Position numbers and translations under genes: made by a program. Source: Oscheius dolichura (Eukaryota; Nematoda; Chromadorea; Rhabditida; Rhabditidae). Taken from it: a stretch of 64,000 nt of DNA. The notes beneath the pieces were generated by a model, which searched no databases, was not told the origin of the DNA, and saw only the letters and a list, made by a program, of their open reading frames with translations. The first letter of the stretch is position 1, and every line of letters starts with the position of its first letter. Positions 1 through 12,100 of this stretch are shown here, piece after piece. The stretch is from NCBI GenBank assembly GCA_932521035.1, contig OW051492.1, positions 806,001-870,000 on the forward strand, in the 5' to 3' direction.

Positions 1-45
1 TCGACATTTTTAAAGGTCTAAAACCATTAAAAAGTATAAATTTAC

Positions 46-2315
46 CTCCTGCCATGTTTTTTCCTCTTCAAAAGCGACGCAGGTCATGCTGCGCCGTCGG
101 ACGATGAGCTCTTCTCCCCGCTCATCCCGTTCAATCTTCAGCCTCACCTGGCCAGTCCCCTGAACGTGGAACCGTAATATACCGGCTGCCTATAAATCCC
201 CTCATTAATCTTAATTAATTACCGGGTTACGGTACCTGTTCGGGTGTCAATCCACTGAGCCTCCTTTCTCCACAACTGATGATCTTGTCCCCCTGTTTTA
301 AATATCCCGATTGGATGGATTTTTCCTCTACTTGGTCCACAAAAATACCGCTGTTTCGACTGCCAATAATTCTAAAAGCTAGTCCACCAGCGAAATCCCG
401 ATCCTTATCCAAGGTTACCTGAAAATGGGCAGTTTTTGTGGGCTAGGCGCCTCTTAGCCCCAGCGCGCGCCGCACTCGTAAATTCTCGGCAACTCGTCGG
501 TCTGTTATTCTGCGGGCGCTTATTACCGCTCACTGAGCTGCCGAGACTCTACGGGTGCGGGGAAAGTTGACCCCTAGTACTTTGGATGCCCTCTGTCCCA
601 TTTTTGGTCTCTTATGACTTGATAAATAGTATAATAACTGCTGGAGTATCAACGACCACAATCCCCCAAATTACCCCCACCCCTCTGGACTTCAAAACAT
701 TCCAAAACATTCCAAAACTAGCCCCCCATATTCTTGTCCCGAGTCGTATATTTTGATGGCCGAGAGATGCCTACTGGGGTGTGAATCAAATCTGGAATTT
801 GAGATCTCAGCGGGCTGCCAAATCAAAACAAAACTTTTGAAAGTCTTTTGAAACTTTTGAAAATTCGAGCCGTGAGAAGGAATACACCTCATTTTTTTAG
901 TGGAAATCCCATTTTTCAGATATTCTAGTCTATTTTAGGCTAGAACTCCCTAGAACTCCGTATGGTGTAAATAATTCCATCATGACACGACAGAAACCGA
1001 TTTCCTATGGGAAAAGGGCAAAGGGCAGGAGATTATAAACAGCCACAGTTAGACAGCTAACCTTTCCAATTACCGTAATCTTTCAAAAATTCTCTCCAAA
1101 AACGTCCAAAAAAATGTGGAAACCTTATGGCGGCCATTTATAGGCACCCGAGACAGAAAGAACCCCGCTGGGAACCTTTAGGGGATCGTTTTTGGCTTTT
1201 TTATGGCTCTAACCGCAATTTCTTGGAAGGACCCTTTATAAATTTTGGAAATATACAGTAGGAATTAGAAGAAAGCCCGGGAAATACAGTATCCTTCAAA
1301 ATTTCAAAATTTACCATGAATATCCGCAATCGCGGCTGGCATCCTGCCTTCTTCGTACTATAACCGCCATTCTGTCTCATTCTACCGTATTCTCAAGATT
1401 CTAGAAGTTTAATAACATCGAGAATTATGTATAGAATGTATAAAATGTATAAAATTAGACGAAAAAGTGAAGAACGGGTGAGAAAGGCGAGAAGAGTGTA
1501 AACTGACTCTAATGGGCCCGTTCTCATGACAAAAGGGTTTCCCCGTTGGAATTTTAGGAGAAATCAGGGAGAATTTTTTATTTTTCATGGAGAGCAGGCT
1601 CTATTCTTTTATTTTATGCAATTAAAATATGATATTTTCCTATATTTCCAAGAGAATCCCCTAATTTTTATGGGAGAGGCCCGTTTCCCCGGCGCGCTGT
1701 TCCTTTGTCTCGCCCCTGCCGACAAAGCACCCTTCCCCAGAAATATCCCAGTTAATTATCTGTCCTCCAAATTCCCCAAAAATACCTCAAATTCGGTCTT
1801 CTCCTGTGACGTCGACGGTCTCCAATTGATGGTTAGCAAATTAGACGGCTGGAATTGGTCTTTTATTCAAAAATAGCGCCCAAATAATCCCCGTATTTCC
1901 ATTCGCTACAGGACCCAAAAGCCAGGGGCGGTAAACCAGGTCCGGGTCAGCAAGGCGCATTTTCGAGGGAAACTTTGCTTTGCTTTGCGCTTTTTCGGTG
2001 CAATAGGCTTGACATACTGTAATTGATGCATTGGACATATTGCACCGAAAAAGCGCAAAGCTGGCGCGCTTCCCCCGAAAATGCGCCTTACTATTTTACA
2101 GTAATCTTGAGGTAGAAAAGGGAAAAATATAGGTCTTGGAGTGGAAAATTAGGATATTGGAGAGAAAAATCGGTCCCTACCTTGCGTTCCATAATTTCCA
2201 AGGGTACGGTATCCATTCCGACGGGAGAGGGAGACCGGGTCGACGGCTGCCGGCTTCTTCGATAATCAGGCGACGGATTGCCGGGATGAGAAGAACGAGA
2301 GTCGAGGACAAGCAT
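46..2315 (-). CDS. PDZ-domain protein, 5' part (3' end outside the window)
   Basis: Three exons join in frame: 2181-2315, 236-418 and 46-159, with a 1.76 kb first intron; the next donor (GT at 45-44) leads off the left edge. The ATG at 2315 is the first after an in-frame TAG. The product starts with about 45 Ser/Pro/Arg-rich residues (SRQPSTRSPSPVG). A PDZ domain follows from about residue 42: ERKVTLDKD as the first strand, GGLAFRIIG in place of the usual carboxylate-binding loop and strand, then GIFVDQVEEKS, LKQGDKIIS and LTPEQ. PDZ domains bind C-terminal peptides and usually scaffold membrane or junction proteins. After LTPEQ the chain goes straight to GTGQVRLKIER, so the second helix looks about seven residues short, or a micro-exon was missed. 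Partners and full domain plan cannot be seen here. It is divergent to the gene at 3219. The PDZ call is firm; the exon 1 start is less so. Confidence 0.75.
471..559. repeat. Palindromic element A, copy 1
   Basis: This is a short palindrome with arms close to GCACCCGTAAAATCTCGGC and its reverse complement, separated by a unique centre that contains GCGGGCGC. It lies in the first intron of the PDZ gene. The family has about twelve full copies in the window, each roughly 78-100 bp. It looks like a non-autonomous foldback or MITE-type repeat, with no coding capacity. The left arm of this copy carries a few changes (ACTCGTAAATTCTCGGC). Confidence 0.85.
1950..2095. repeat. Palindromic element B, copy 1
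   Basis: A long imperfect inverted repeat. The left side reads AAGGCGCATTTTCG, then GCGCTTTTTCGGTGCAATA. The right side reads TATTGCACCGAAAAAGCGC, then CGAAAATGCGCCTTA. A centre of about 35 bp contains CATACTGTAAT. It lies in the PDZ gene's first intron. A second, rearranged copy is at 55531-55795. It has the form of a foldback transposon remnant. Confidence 0.7.
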
Positions 2316-3218
2316 CGTTTTTCCGTTCTAAGCAGCAGCATGAATAATAAATGAGAAGAGGAGGGCAATTGAGGAAAGGGGAAGGGACTCGATGGCCGGG
2401 CAGTTAGTCACAATTGCTGTCGGAGTCAGTCACTGCCGAGGGGGATACTCAGAAGGAGCAGGGAGGGAGAGAGAGACAGATTCTTGGAGACTTGATCAAC
2501 TAGTTTTTAAGAAAAAGAAGGAGGGGGAGCAGTCCTTTTAAATGGCGGGAAAGGTCAGAAAATAGAGAATATTCAAAAGGAGACAGCAGACAGCTGGGTG
2601 GCTTTTGATCTTCCGGCCAGTCTGCGCCTTCCAGGAACAAACTACAGCCAAAAATGCTCATTTTTTAATAAAATTCTGCTATTTTAGGCTAATATTTTGT
2701 ATATTCTAGTAGTTCAGATCAAAAAGAATGAGAAAAATAACCTCGGAAATCTATTTTTCCTCCCAGAATGGTCCAGTTTTGGGCTAAACGGCACCTAATG
2801 CGAGGTCAGGCTATATTTTAGCCGGTAAAATTTTTCTAATGGACTTTTTTTAAATGATAAGTTAGCCATCGGGTAGAGGAAGTCACGCGCTACAAATTGA
2901 AGTAAAAATGTTGAAAATTAATTGAAAAATAAGGTTACAGTAAGCCGCGCCCGGCGAGCTTGTTACCTTTCTGCTTCGGCGCCAAAATCGCGGGAAAACC
3001 TCTTTTTTCGAGAATTTTATGAAACAATTGGTTCTTCTATTGTGTACCTGACCTCAAAAGGAACAGGTAACCATAAAAAAATATATATAAAGCCAAAAAA
3101 CAGTCGTGTCAATCGGCGCGCGACGTCGCGTTCTCTACCAGTCAATCCCGGCGTTCTTGCCGTCTCCTTGTCTTTTCTTGTCCCTTTTCGGCCAATTTCC
3201 TTCTTAACTCTTCTTCCT
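2316..3218. other. Intergenic region between divergent genes
   Basis: This separates the PDZ gene (-) and the membrane-protein gene (+). I see no supported exon. It is purine-rich around 2340-2620 and probably holds the promoters of both genes. Confidence 0.5.
3080..3091 (+). promoter_or_regulatory. TATA-like box upstream of the membrane-protein gene
   Basis: The sequence AATATATATAAA lies about 130 bases upstream of the chosen ATG at 3219. This supports transcription starting near 3110-3120 and argues against the longer upstream frame opening at 2922 being translated. Confidence 0.35.
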
Positions 3219-4476
3219 ATGTGGCAGACGGTTGTTTTCTCTAGCTGGTGGTGGCTGATTCTCTCGTTTTTGGCGGTTGAAAATGTCGGATCGACCACTT
3301 CTTCCAGCTTCGACCAGTCAAAAGGTTTGGACCATTCTTTACCGTCGAAATATAGTCTAGGCGCGGCCGACCCGCCATCGGATAATCTTGTAAAATGGAT
3401 TATTCTCTGTGTTGTGCTGGCCGTCGGGCTGTTTGTGGTCGTCGTTGTCATTTTTACCGTTTGCTGTTGCTGTAAGAAGAAGATGAATAAGCTCCGAATT
3501 TTGGACGCGGGACGCCGTACTGAGCTCGGCGGCGCCGGCGAATATCCCTACCCGGCGGAGACGAAGACGCGCCTCCTCCTCCTGGACGACGGCGAACCCA
3601 TCCGGGACCATGTGCTCTTCTCGAAGAAGCAGGAAACCCTCGAGAAGGGCGACGGACTCTCGTCCCTCGATAGCGACAGCTCCAAAACTGAACCGCTCGG
3701 CGAGGTTCGTTTTAAATTGATGCGCGCTATTGTCCAACCGATAGAGCGCAAAAAAAGCTACATAACACCTTTAAATTTTCAAATTTGTGCGGCAAATTCA
3801 AAAGTTACAATGCTCCGCGCGCTGGTAGCTGACTTCCACGGTAATTCGATTGTAGCTACCGATTTTAATCCGGCACTGGATTACGTTTTTAGTTTGATTA
3901 ATAGCTAGTGATGTCAGCTACATTTTCCAGTTTAAATCAATGAAATATATTCAAAAGTTATAACCGGCGCGCCGGCGACACCAACGTCCCGCGCTATTCC
4001 TCCAGTAACTTTGCTATTTCCCGGTCAATTTTGCTGTTTTTTATATAAAAATGTAGCTTAAAGCATACTTTATAAGATGTACATATTACTATAAAATTAA
4101 ATTATAGGATTCGCTGGATGAGGAGCGCCCGCGCCAGCAGAAGACAATCGCGACGTATACCGTTGAATATTGGATGGCGACGTGTCCTCGCGTCTTGGAC
4201 GATGCCGCCCCGCCGCTGGCCCCCTACTCGGAGACGTCGCAATTTAACGAGGCCCCGTTGGGTTATTCCCGCGACGAGCGCGACCCTCGGATGAAGTTGT
4301 TTCTGATTGACGAGATGCACATCCCGCTGGAAAAGTCGAAGGAAATGGAAGCACAGGCCGAGGAGGCCGTCCTGGCCGGCCGCCGCGCCCAGCAGATCCA
4401 CGAGCAGGAGGACGAGGAGGAGGAGGAGGAGGAGGAGGAGGAGGAGGAGGAGGCCGCCGGCCGTGCTCATAATTGA
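3219..4476 (+). CDS. Single-pass type I membrane protein with acidic tail, unrecognised
   Basis: Two exons, 3219-3704 and 4108-4476, join in phase 0 to give 284 residues. The start at 3219 was chosen because it opens a signal peptide (MWQTVVFSSWWWLILSFLAV) and lies downstream of a TATA-like box; the frame is open back to 2922. A Ser-rich ectodomain of about 50 residues follows. One transmembrane segment spans about residues 66-87, ending in CCCCKKK, a cluster that suits palmitoylation. The cytoplasmic part is about 195 residues, charged, and ends in a run of 13 Glu encoded by a GAG repeat (about 4410-4452). I see no catalytic domain and do not recognise the family. The exon join and the membrane segment are well supported; the function is unknown. 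It lies 4.7 kb upstream of the ferlin on the same strand, without evidence that the two are linked. Confidence 0.65.
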
Positions 4477-4782
4477 TCTCTCTCTCTCTCTTGTCTTCGT
4501 CACATTTCGGTCGGCTAATTTGGAATAATATGGCCCGAAGATATATAAAAATGTCCCAAACGAGTAAAAATAATGGATAAAACTTTACCCTTCCGATTGC
4601 CTTTGTTCCCATATCCTACCCTAATAATAGGCAGATCTCTGTCTGTGTGTCTGTCTTGTCCTATAAATATTTGGAAGTAGTCGTCTTGTTCTTTCTTACT
4701 GTAGTTTTTGGGTATCGAGTGGAATTTCCCTTGTTCTTGACAGTTTGAAGGGGCCGTATGGATCTTTCTGTGGATTTCTTTA

Positions 4783-5048
4783 GCAGATCTTCTTTGCCAG
4801 GGTCTGTTTAGTGGGAAGAACTGAAAACCCAGCTCAAACAGACCGTTTTCAAGCCTCTACCGTAATCTTTACACTTGGGATAAAGTTTTTGGGGTAGCAG
4901 ATACCATTAGCGTCTCCAATTGGATACGAAATTTATGTCCTCTTGTTTAGCTCGACGAGATCTATCGAACGGTATACCACACGTTCGTGAATTAGGTGGT
5001 TTTCATCCGCCAGCCCCTGATCAAGTCCAGGAACAGATTTCCACAATT
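4783..5048 (+). repeat. Dispersed repeat, copy 1
   Basis: About 265 bp match 8603-8925 in the same orientation with moderate divergence. Shared words include AACCCAGCTCAAACAG, AAAGTTTTTGGGGTA and CGACGAGATCTATCGAACGG. A further weak fragment of the same family appears near 5320-5350. No terminal repeats or coding capacity were found. Confidence 0.7.
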
Positions 5049-7139
5049 CAAATCTTCCATTTCCCTTTCTTGCCCTTTTTGTGGTGCATAGGAAGAAGAG
5101 CTCTGGTGGCAATGCACGGCTCATCTTGATCAGCTCGAAGAGCTCTCTCGAATGAGCTATCACACTTCCATTATAGTCAAGACTTCGGGGTGTGGCTCCG
5201 CGATCAGTTTCAGGAAGAGATAACTTAATTGAGACTACTCGGGAGAGCTAGTATAGGACCTATTTCTAACCAAAGTAGGCGCTAGAAATTCACTCCGGCT
5301 AAGATAAAAACATCGTTTTGTAGATCTCGACGAGCTCTTTCCAACGGTATATGATAGACTTCAAAAAATGGAGAAATAGAGATGCTGCCGTTCGATTCCT
5401 ACCCAGACCTGATCGACCTCCAAATTGTCGGTGAAATCTCCCAAATTTTTTTTCCAGAAGGAATTTATCCTCATAAAATGTACCGTACAATTACGATAGG
5501 TTATTCTGCCCCGGCAAATAAACAAACATTCCAGTCCATCCAAGGCTAGACGCCTGGTCTTCAGTCTTTCCCAAAGAGAACGGCCCCCAATTTCCCTCAA
5601 GACCCTCTCTTAAAAAGAAAACAATGGGCTGCGATTAATCAGATTTGTCTCGAGAGTTCCTTGTCCTTTTTAAGAGTAGACAAAATGGGGAAAAATAGAA
5701 GGATAGACGGCTAAATTGGGCTCATATTGCTGAGGAACAGTCGGCGGCGGCTGGAGGAAAGGGTAAAGTAAAATGAAGCCAATTTTCTCGAGGAAAGGGC
5801 GATTACCGTATCCCAGACAGCCGGAGAGACGATAACAATTATTTGAAGTTCTGGGAAAAGGGCTAGGATAATAGTTAGTTCTCGATTCGGACTACTCATT
5901 AGAGGGAGGAACTCTCGTACGGAAAGGGACAGGGTATAAAAATAGAATTGCCCCCTGGAGTAATTACCCTCACACCTCTCAAACGAGGGCAGTTGAATTT
6001 GACACAAATTGGAGAATGGGTTGTGAATTTGGAATTAGTTGCATAGATGAGAAGGGGGGATACAAATAGCCTGCTGGAGTGGAACGGGACCCTTTTTTAA
6101 ATATATAAGGCAGTGAACAGGAACAATCTTTTGCAGAACTTGCAACGAGAGAGAGAGAGGGAGTCATATATACTTCCGGAATATTGGGAATGTGAAAAAA
6201 AGAGGGCAAAAGGGCGAATTCTGGGCTAGATGGCTTGAAAAGAGCAATAGTACAAGAGCGGGAAGATAAAAAAGGTTCTAGAGGGAATATCTTCCGTTTT
6301 CAGGAGGATTGGTCCCATGAAAGTTAGGTCATTCGAAAGAGCATTAAAAACTGTACTAGGAACTGTATTTGTTTTCAAGAAAAGTCCAAGGATTACAGTA
6401 AAGCAGAAGGTTTTGAACGGAAGGACGAGAGCGCGGCGATATTTTACCATTTTGGGGAGGAATAGGGAAAATTGGGGTCCTGAACGGAAAATTTCACTTT
6501 TATCTAGGAGTGTAGGTATTCAAAAAGAAGGTAGGGAATCTTATAATACCACAAGAAATGAAATTGGCGGAAATTTCTCATTCCGGGAGAGGAAATGGGC
6601 CAAAATGGGGAGTTCTCGGACTTTTAGTGCGTCTGAAGCAAAAAATGGGCATAAATCAAGGAAAAATGGCTGGCATTACGAAGAACGGCTAATTTTTGGA
6701 AAGATTAGCCTAGAATTTATAAAGAAAATGGGAAAATATGAGCAGTAACAGCTCTGTGTCCGGCTAAATTGAAGCTGTCCCCTCTCCTTTCCCCCGTTTT
6801 GACTCGGATTAGTTATGCCCCCACCCGTGTTTCTTTCCTTCCCTCCCCCATGAATAACTGAAAGGGGATAATAACAAAAACAGGAATAGGAAAAGGGCAA
6901 CGGGGTCTTTCCCATCGTTGACCAGCCCGGCTTGACTTTTGCCGCCGTCTAGTGCCCGAGGGGGGATAATCGTCAATTTTAGGGGGTGGCTTGTGAGCCT
7001 GGGAGTTTCCGGCGATTATGGACGACAAGAAATTGGAGATGCCGGGAAAATGGGAAAGGGGGAGAAGAAAATGAAGACGAAATATGGGAAAAAGGAGACC
7101 AAAAAGGTTCAATTCCCATGGGACTGGGAGAACGCCGCC

Positions 7140-7228
7140 GCACCCGTAAAATCTCGGTAGCTGGCAGCTTCTTTAGTTCTGCGCCGCCGCGCGCCTATCC
7201 CATCAACTGACGAAATCTTACGGGTGCG
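7140..7228. repeat. Palindromic element A, copy 2
   Basis: Left arm GCACCCGTAAAATCTCGG. The right arm (ACGAAATCTTACGGGTGC) has lost the CTGCCGAG core. The centre contains GCCGCCGCGCGC. Confidence 0.8.
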
Positions 7229-8086
7229 GGGGAATGAATTCTTGATTCTCAGTCGTATTACGTGTTGACTTGTACGAAAAGGCGGGAAATATTTCCAGTT
7301 GAAGGAGTCTCCTTTTTAAAATCTCGGGGAGGAGGAGGAGCCGAACCCCGAGGGAGATTATAATTGGCTTGAATATGGCTAGGAGTCGTCGGGAATGAAG
7401 AGAGACAACATTTGAGGAAATCCCGCAGGCTGGGAAAATCCGTCAGGGTCTCGGAACATTCGACCTCCTGGGAATGGAATAAGACAAGAGGAAGGTCTTT
7501 GAGCGGGGCGCGTCTCTTTTGAGTTCCCGGGGAATTTTTTTGAATTTTTGAAGAGACCGCGAAAAGGAACCCTTTCATGTTTTCCGACCTTTTACAGCCT
7601 AAAAAGCTGGCTAAACGGTGGAAAATATGACGCTGGCAGGAGATATTTGAGCCTTTTTGGCAGTTCCGGATGGGGTGACATCAAAGGGGGGATGAGGTCA
7701 CCCGGGGGATCCGCCGCCGTTCCTTGGAATTTCCACTCGAAACTTCGCCGAGTTCCCAACAATTTTGATGGTTTAATGAGACAAGCTGATTGTTTTTCCA
7801 ATTCCGCTTCCCGTCTTGTCCATTGTGATTTGTCTGTCGCCGGCGAAAACACAAAATTACTCCCACAGCGGGGGTAAGTGCGTCCCACACAAATTAGTTC
7901 TGTTTTCTCATAAATTTCCAGTCTTCTATTGACGTAGAGAGGGGGGAAAGATTTATGCTCGCTGGTCCTAAAGGACTAATTGGTGGATTTCGGAGACAAA
8001 GAAGAAAAACAAAAAAAAAGGGCTCGGATAAGTTTATCACCACTAACAATCAGACTCATTATAGCAGATTTTTGTTTTCTTTCCTC

Positions 8087-8160
8087 CTCGCCGAGTCCGG
8101 GAATCGAACCCGTGACCTTTTGACCCGCGACGGCGCGTACTGCCACTGCGCCATGGGGAC
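8087..8160 (-). repeat. tRNA-derived element (Trp-like)
   Basis: On the minus strand it has a good A box (TGGCGCAGTGG) and a perfect B box (GGTTCGATTCC), with a five-pair D-stem (GGCGC/GCGCC). The acceptor ends do not pair and the anticodon arm is about five bases short, so this is not a working tRNA. The A-box side and AAGGT resemble tRNA-Trp. It is one of a family of such elements in this window. Confidence 0.65.
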
Positions 8161-8602
8161 AGATCAGTTCTATTTGTATTGGTTGGTACAGGAGTCGGGG
8201 AATCGTCAAAAACAGATCTTTGAAGCATTTTTGAACTTTGAAAGGACAAAGAAAAGCGGGAAATTAAATTTTAGAGGAGAATAAAGCCCCCTCTGCCGGG
8301 TAAAAGACGCGCGACGTAATCGGTCTCTAATTCTATCGTTGTGGGAGAGGAATCGCAGGAGGGGAAGGCATTTTTAGAAAATTGAAGTGATTAGAGGGAA
8401 GAAAAGAGCGGACGTTTGAACTATGGACAACCACCCGGCCGGCCGGGACGAGGGAATCTTATCGGAAGGAGGAAGAGGAGATCCTTGGGGACATTTTATC
8501 TAGAGAGACGACGATGAGATTTCCTGGTTGGACGGGCTGGAGAGAGGTCGGGGAAGCGGAGCCGGGTGAGGAGAGGAGGAAGAACGGCTAGAAATTGACC
8601 TT

Positions 8603-8925
8603 TCAAGAAATTCTTCTTCGCAATGGTCGATTTAGTGGGAAAAATAGAAAACCCAGCTCAAACAGGCCATTTCCAAGCCACCAGCCGTTTTTTTTTCCAA
8701 GAATTGACCCTATTACCGTAACCTTTGCTTCGGGAATAAAGTTTTTGGGGTATCAGAAACTATTAGGGTCACCGATTGGATATGAAATGTATGCCATCTT
8801 GTTCAGCTCAACGAGATCTATCGAACGGCATATCACACGTCTGTGGATCACATGGTATCCATCCGCTAGCCCCCGATCTAGTCCTGGAAGAAATTTCGAA
8901 AATTCAAAAAATTGAATCATTTACC
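8603..8925 (+). repeat. Dispersed repeat, copy 2
   Basis: Direct-orientation partner of 4783-5048. It is longer because of an insertion of about 30 bp near 8690. Confidence 0.7.
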
Positions 8926-9148
8926 ATTTACGGTCATTCTTGTCTATTCTTGTCAAAATCTGTAGATTTTTGGATTTTTCCATAATTTTCGCTTTCAAAG
9001 TGGTCTTCACCAAAGATTAGAAAGTCGAAAACGTTGTCTAAACCCTGTAAAAACCTAAAAACCCCGTTAAAATTCGGGTCTTTACCCGTTTTCCTGTCGA
9101 TATAATCTGGTCAAGTGGTCTCATTTCTCTGTTTTTCTCGTCCGCGAG

Positions 9149-12100
9149 ATGACGATCAAGGAGAAAATCGGCGAAAAGTTGTTGAAGCATCAAGTGAAGA
9201 AGAGCCTCGAGAAGACGATCTCCAGTCAGCCGGGAGGAGGAGGACGAGACGACAGCGGCAGCGGCGAGTCCGACGGCAGCGCCGTCACCACCCACGGATC
9301 GACCGGCGGGGAGTCGGACACCGACGGCGGCGGACGGGGCGGCAGATGGTTCAGGATCAAGTAGGCTACCGTAATCCATTCTAAAATTAATTAAATATTT
9401 AGAGACAAGTTCAAGAAGAAGACGACCAAGCGGAGCAACTCGAAGATCTCAACCACGGACCAGGAAGACGGGGGCAGTAGCGAGGATGACGAGGAGGCCA
9501 TGGATCGGCTGGGACTCCACCAGGCGGAGAAGAACACCAACTTCGGAAAGACCATCTTCTACGACACCGACAAGAAGACCACCTGGAATGTGAGCTCGAT
9601 TTTTCTATTTTGCTGACTTTGGTATAGGGATCAGCCGGAAAAAGGGCTATAAATTTTTAGTTTTAAGACGAGATTTTTATACCAAAATGTAGCCCACGTT
9701 GTGCTCTTTAAAATTATCTATAACACATTATTTTACGATGGAGCGTCAAAGTTAACCAGTCACTTTTAATGAGCAGCAAAAGCGAAAATTACAGTAATCC
9801 CTGGTGAAAAAACATGTAAGAACGTGAGAATAGTGAAAGCAAAAACGTATCTTCCCATGCCGGGAATCGAACCCGGGCCGCCCGGGTGAAAGCCGAGAAT
9901 CCTAACCACTAGACCACATGGGATGGTGAAAGTAGATGCGCGGGAAGTAATTGACGATTATGAGACGCCAATTTTTGCTGAATATTGTATAAGGTTCATA
10001 AAATAGCCAATTTCCAGGTTCTGATCCGTGTGATTGAGGGAAAAGATCTGCCGACGGGTTCTCTGCGTGTCCGTGCTGTGCTGGATACCCGTCAGAAGGC
10101 GACCCGGACCTGTACCGAGGGAGTCCCCCGTTGGCGTCAGAATCTGAGTTTCTCGCTGAAGAACAAGAGCCTGGAGAGTCTGGCCAGCGAGGTCCTGACG
10201 CTGAATGTGACCTCCGTCGGGAAGATCAGCGAGTGTGTCCAGGCCACCTTCACCGTCCTGATGTCGGCCATCCTCCACTCTCCCCAGCGGGCGGTCATCT
10301 CCAAATGGGTGGCCCTCCGCTCCCCGTCGGACGACGACGACGAGACCGGGGACGTCCACGGGGCGAATTGTGGCTTCCTGAAGATTAGCTGTGCCGTTTA
10401 CGGGAACCAAGACGCCCCGCCGCATATGAATGACGACGTTCACAGTGACGAGGTCTGGAGCGGAGCCCAGCTGGAGGACTACACCCTGCGTCTTCGGGTC
10501 TTTCGTCTTCATCACATCGCGGCAGAAGTCGTCAAACATTTCTTTAGCAATAAGAAGAAGAAACCCATTCATTTCATTGTCCGGGTCAGTTTTTACCTCC
10601 AATTTCTCCAATTTACATGTCAAATTGCTTTATTTCTTGAAAAATCGTATAAAAAATCAAAAATTCTAAGAAAAACGAGCCAATTATGCCATTTTCCAAG
10701 AAATTCGTCCATTTGAGGCAGCGCACTCGCACCCGTAGAATCTCGACAGATCGCGGCTAAGTTATTTACGGGCGCGCATCTTCAAGCAGCCGAGCTGCCG
10801 AGATTTTACGGGTGCAGGCGCAAGAATCATCTTGTTCTAATACTCGCCAAACTCTTTAAATTGACCAATTTTATGGGATTTTCACGTTTTCCAAGAAGTT
10901 TAATTTTCAGATCTCTATGGGCAAGCTGGAAATGGAGACGGCCCCTCAAGAAATTGTTCTCTTGACGACGGATGAAAATGAGACGAATGCCGTGCCGTTC
11001 GAGGAGGAACTCCTGCTGCCGCTCCAATGGCCGACGCTGATCCAGAAGATCAACTTTGAGCTGGTAATGCGACAGGGACGTCGTCGCCGGATCCTCGGAG
11101 TCGCTTCGCTGCCGATGAGATGCCTCTACGAGCCGGGAGACGACGGCTTCAAGCCGACGTTTGGACCGGCTTTTATCAATTTCTATGGTCACGAGCAGCT
11201 GCTCCGTCTCAAGTGGCGGAAAGAGAAGCGTCCTATTGAGGAGTCGAGCGGCAGCAAGTATCTGGGCCGGCTGCTGTGCGCCGTGGATTGTTGCGACTAT
11301 ATGGGAGACTCTGTCATGACCCGCGATATTGGTAAGGGGTTTAGCAGATTCTCCTCTCTTTTCTGATCAGTTTGAATCCCAATTTGACTGCGTAGACATT
11401 GAATAGTCAGTCCAAAAAGAGGTGGGAAAGTAATCTCCTTTGAAGAAGGCGCCGCACCCTCACCCGTAAAATCTCGGGAGCGCGCGCAATTGTAATTCTC
11501 CCGCGACGAAATAACCGATCCTCCAGCTGCCGAGTTTTTACGGGTGCAGGCGCAAAGAGCCCCAAAAGGGAATGATGGTTGTTTCCTTACATTATCCCAT
11601 TTATTGCTTTTCGTTCCAGGACACGGCCCCCTGTTGCAATCGCACCTCTACGAGAAGGCCAGCCCCTACACTCTGTACTGTTCCTTCCAAGCCGCCAATA
11701 TGATCAATCCGATCTACGCGTCGAAGCCCGTCTCCTTCCATGTCTCTATGGGCGACATCGGCAGCACCGGCTATAATTCTCATAATTATCGGGCCAGCAC
11801 ATTTTCGGTACGTTTTATATTCAAACAAAAATGGTTATTTATCCAAAAAAACGCGTTTTATTGTGGTTTTGACGCTTGGAATACCGTAATTTGTGCGCGC
11901 CCGTTGGACAATATTCAACTTCACTTGGAGCTCATTTTTACACTTATTTTGATATGTTCCTCTGGCTAGTTTTTAGACTACCGTATTCAGTAAAAAATTC
12001 TGCATATTTTAAATGTAAACTTTGTGATTTTTGACAATCCAGTCCCCGTAATTTGAGCGCGCGCGTTAAGCGGCTTTCAAACTCGTTGCAGCTATTTTTG

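Larger units (their letters stand above)
4477..9148. other. Gene-free region with repeats
   Basis: No exon can be supported on either strand; open frames are short, overlapping and unlike known proteins. It contains a dispersed repeat pair (4783-5048 and 8603-8925), one palindromic element A (7140-7228) and a tRNA-like element (8087-8160). A ferlin C2A domain was looked for here and not found. Confidence 0.5.

Noticed and set aside
471..559. CRISPR-like repeat array
   Set aside because: The conserved arms are inverted, dispersed over 62 kb and not regularly spaced; this is a eukaryotic foldback repeat.
2922..3218. Upstream extension of the membrane-protein frame
   Set aside because: It passes through a TATA-like element, has no typical protein composition, and hides the clear signal peptide start at 3219.
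4102..4612. Minus-strand poly-Leu and poly-Pro frames
   Set aside because: They are translations of the GAG repeat in the antisense frames of the membrane-protein exon.
8087..8160. Functional tRNA-Trp gene
   Set aside because: A and B boxes are good but the acceptor stem does not pair and the anticodon arm is too short.
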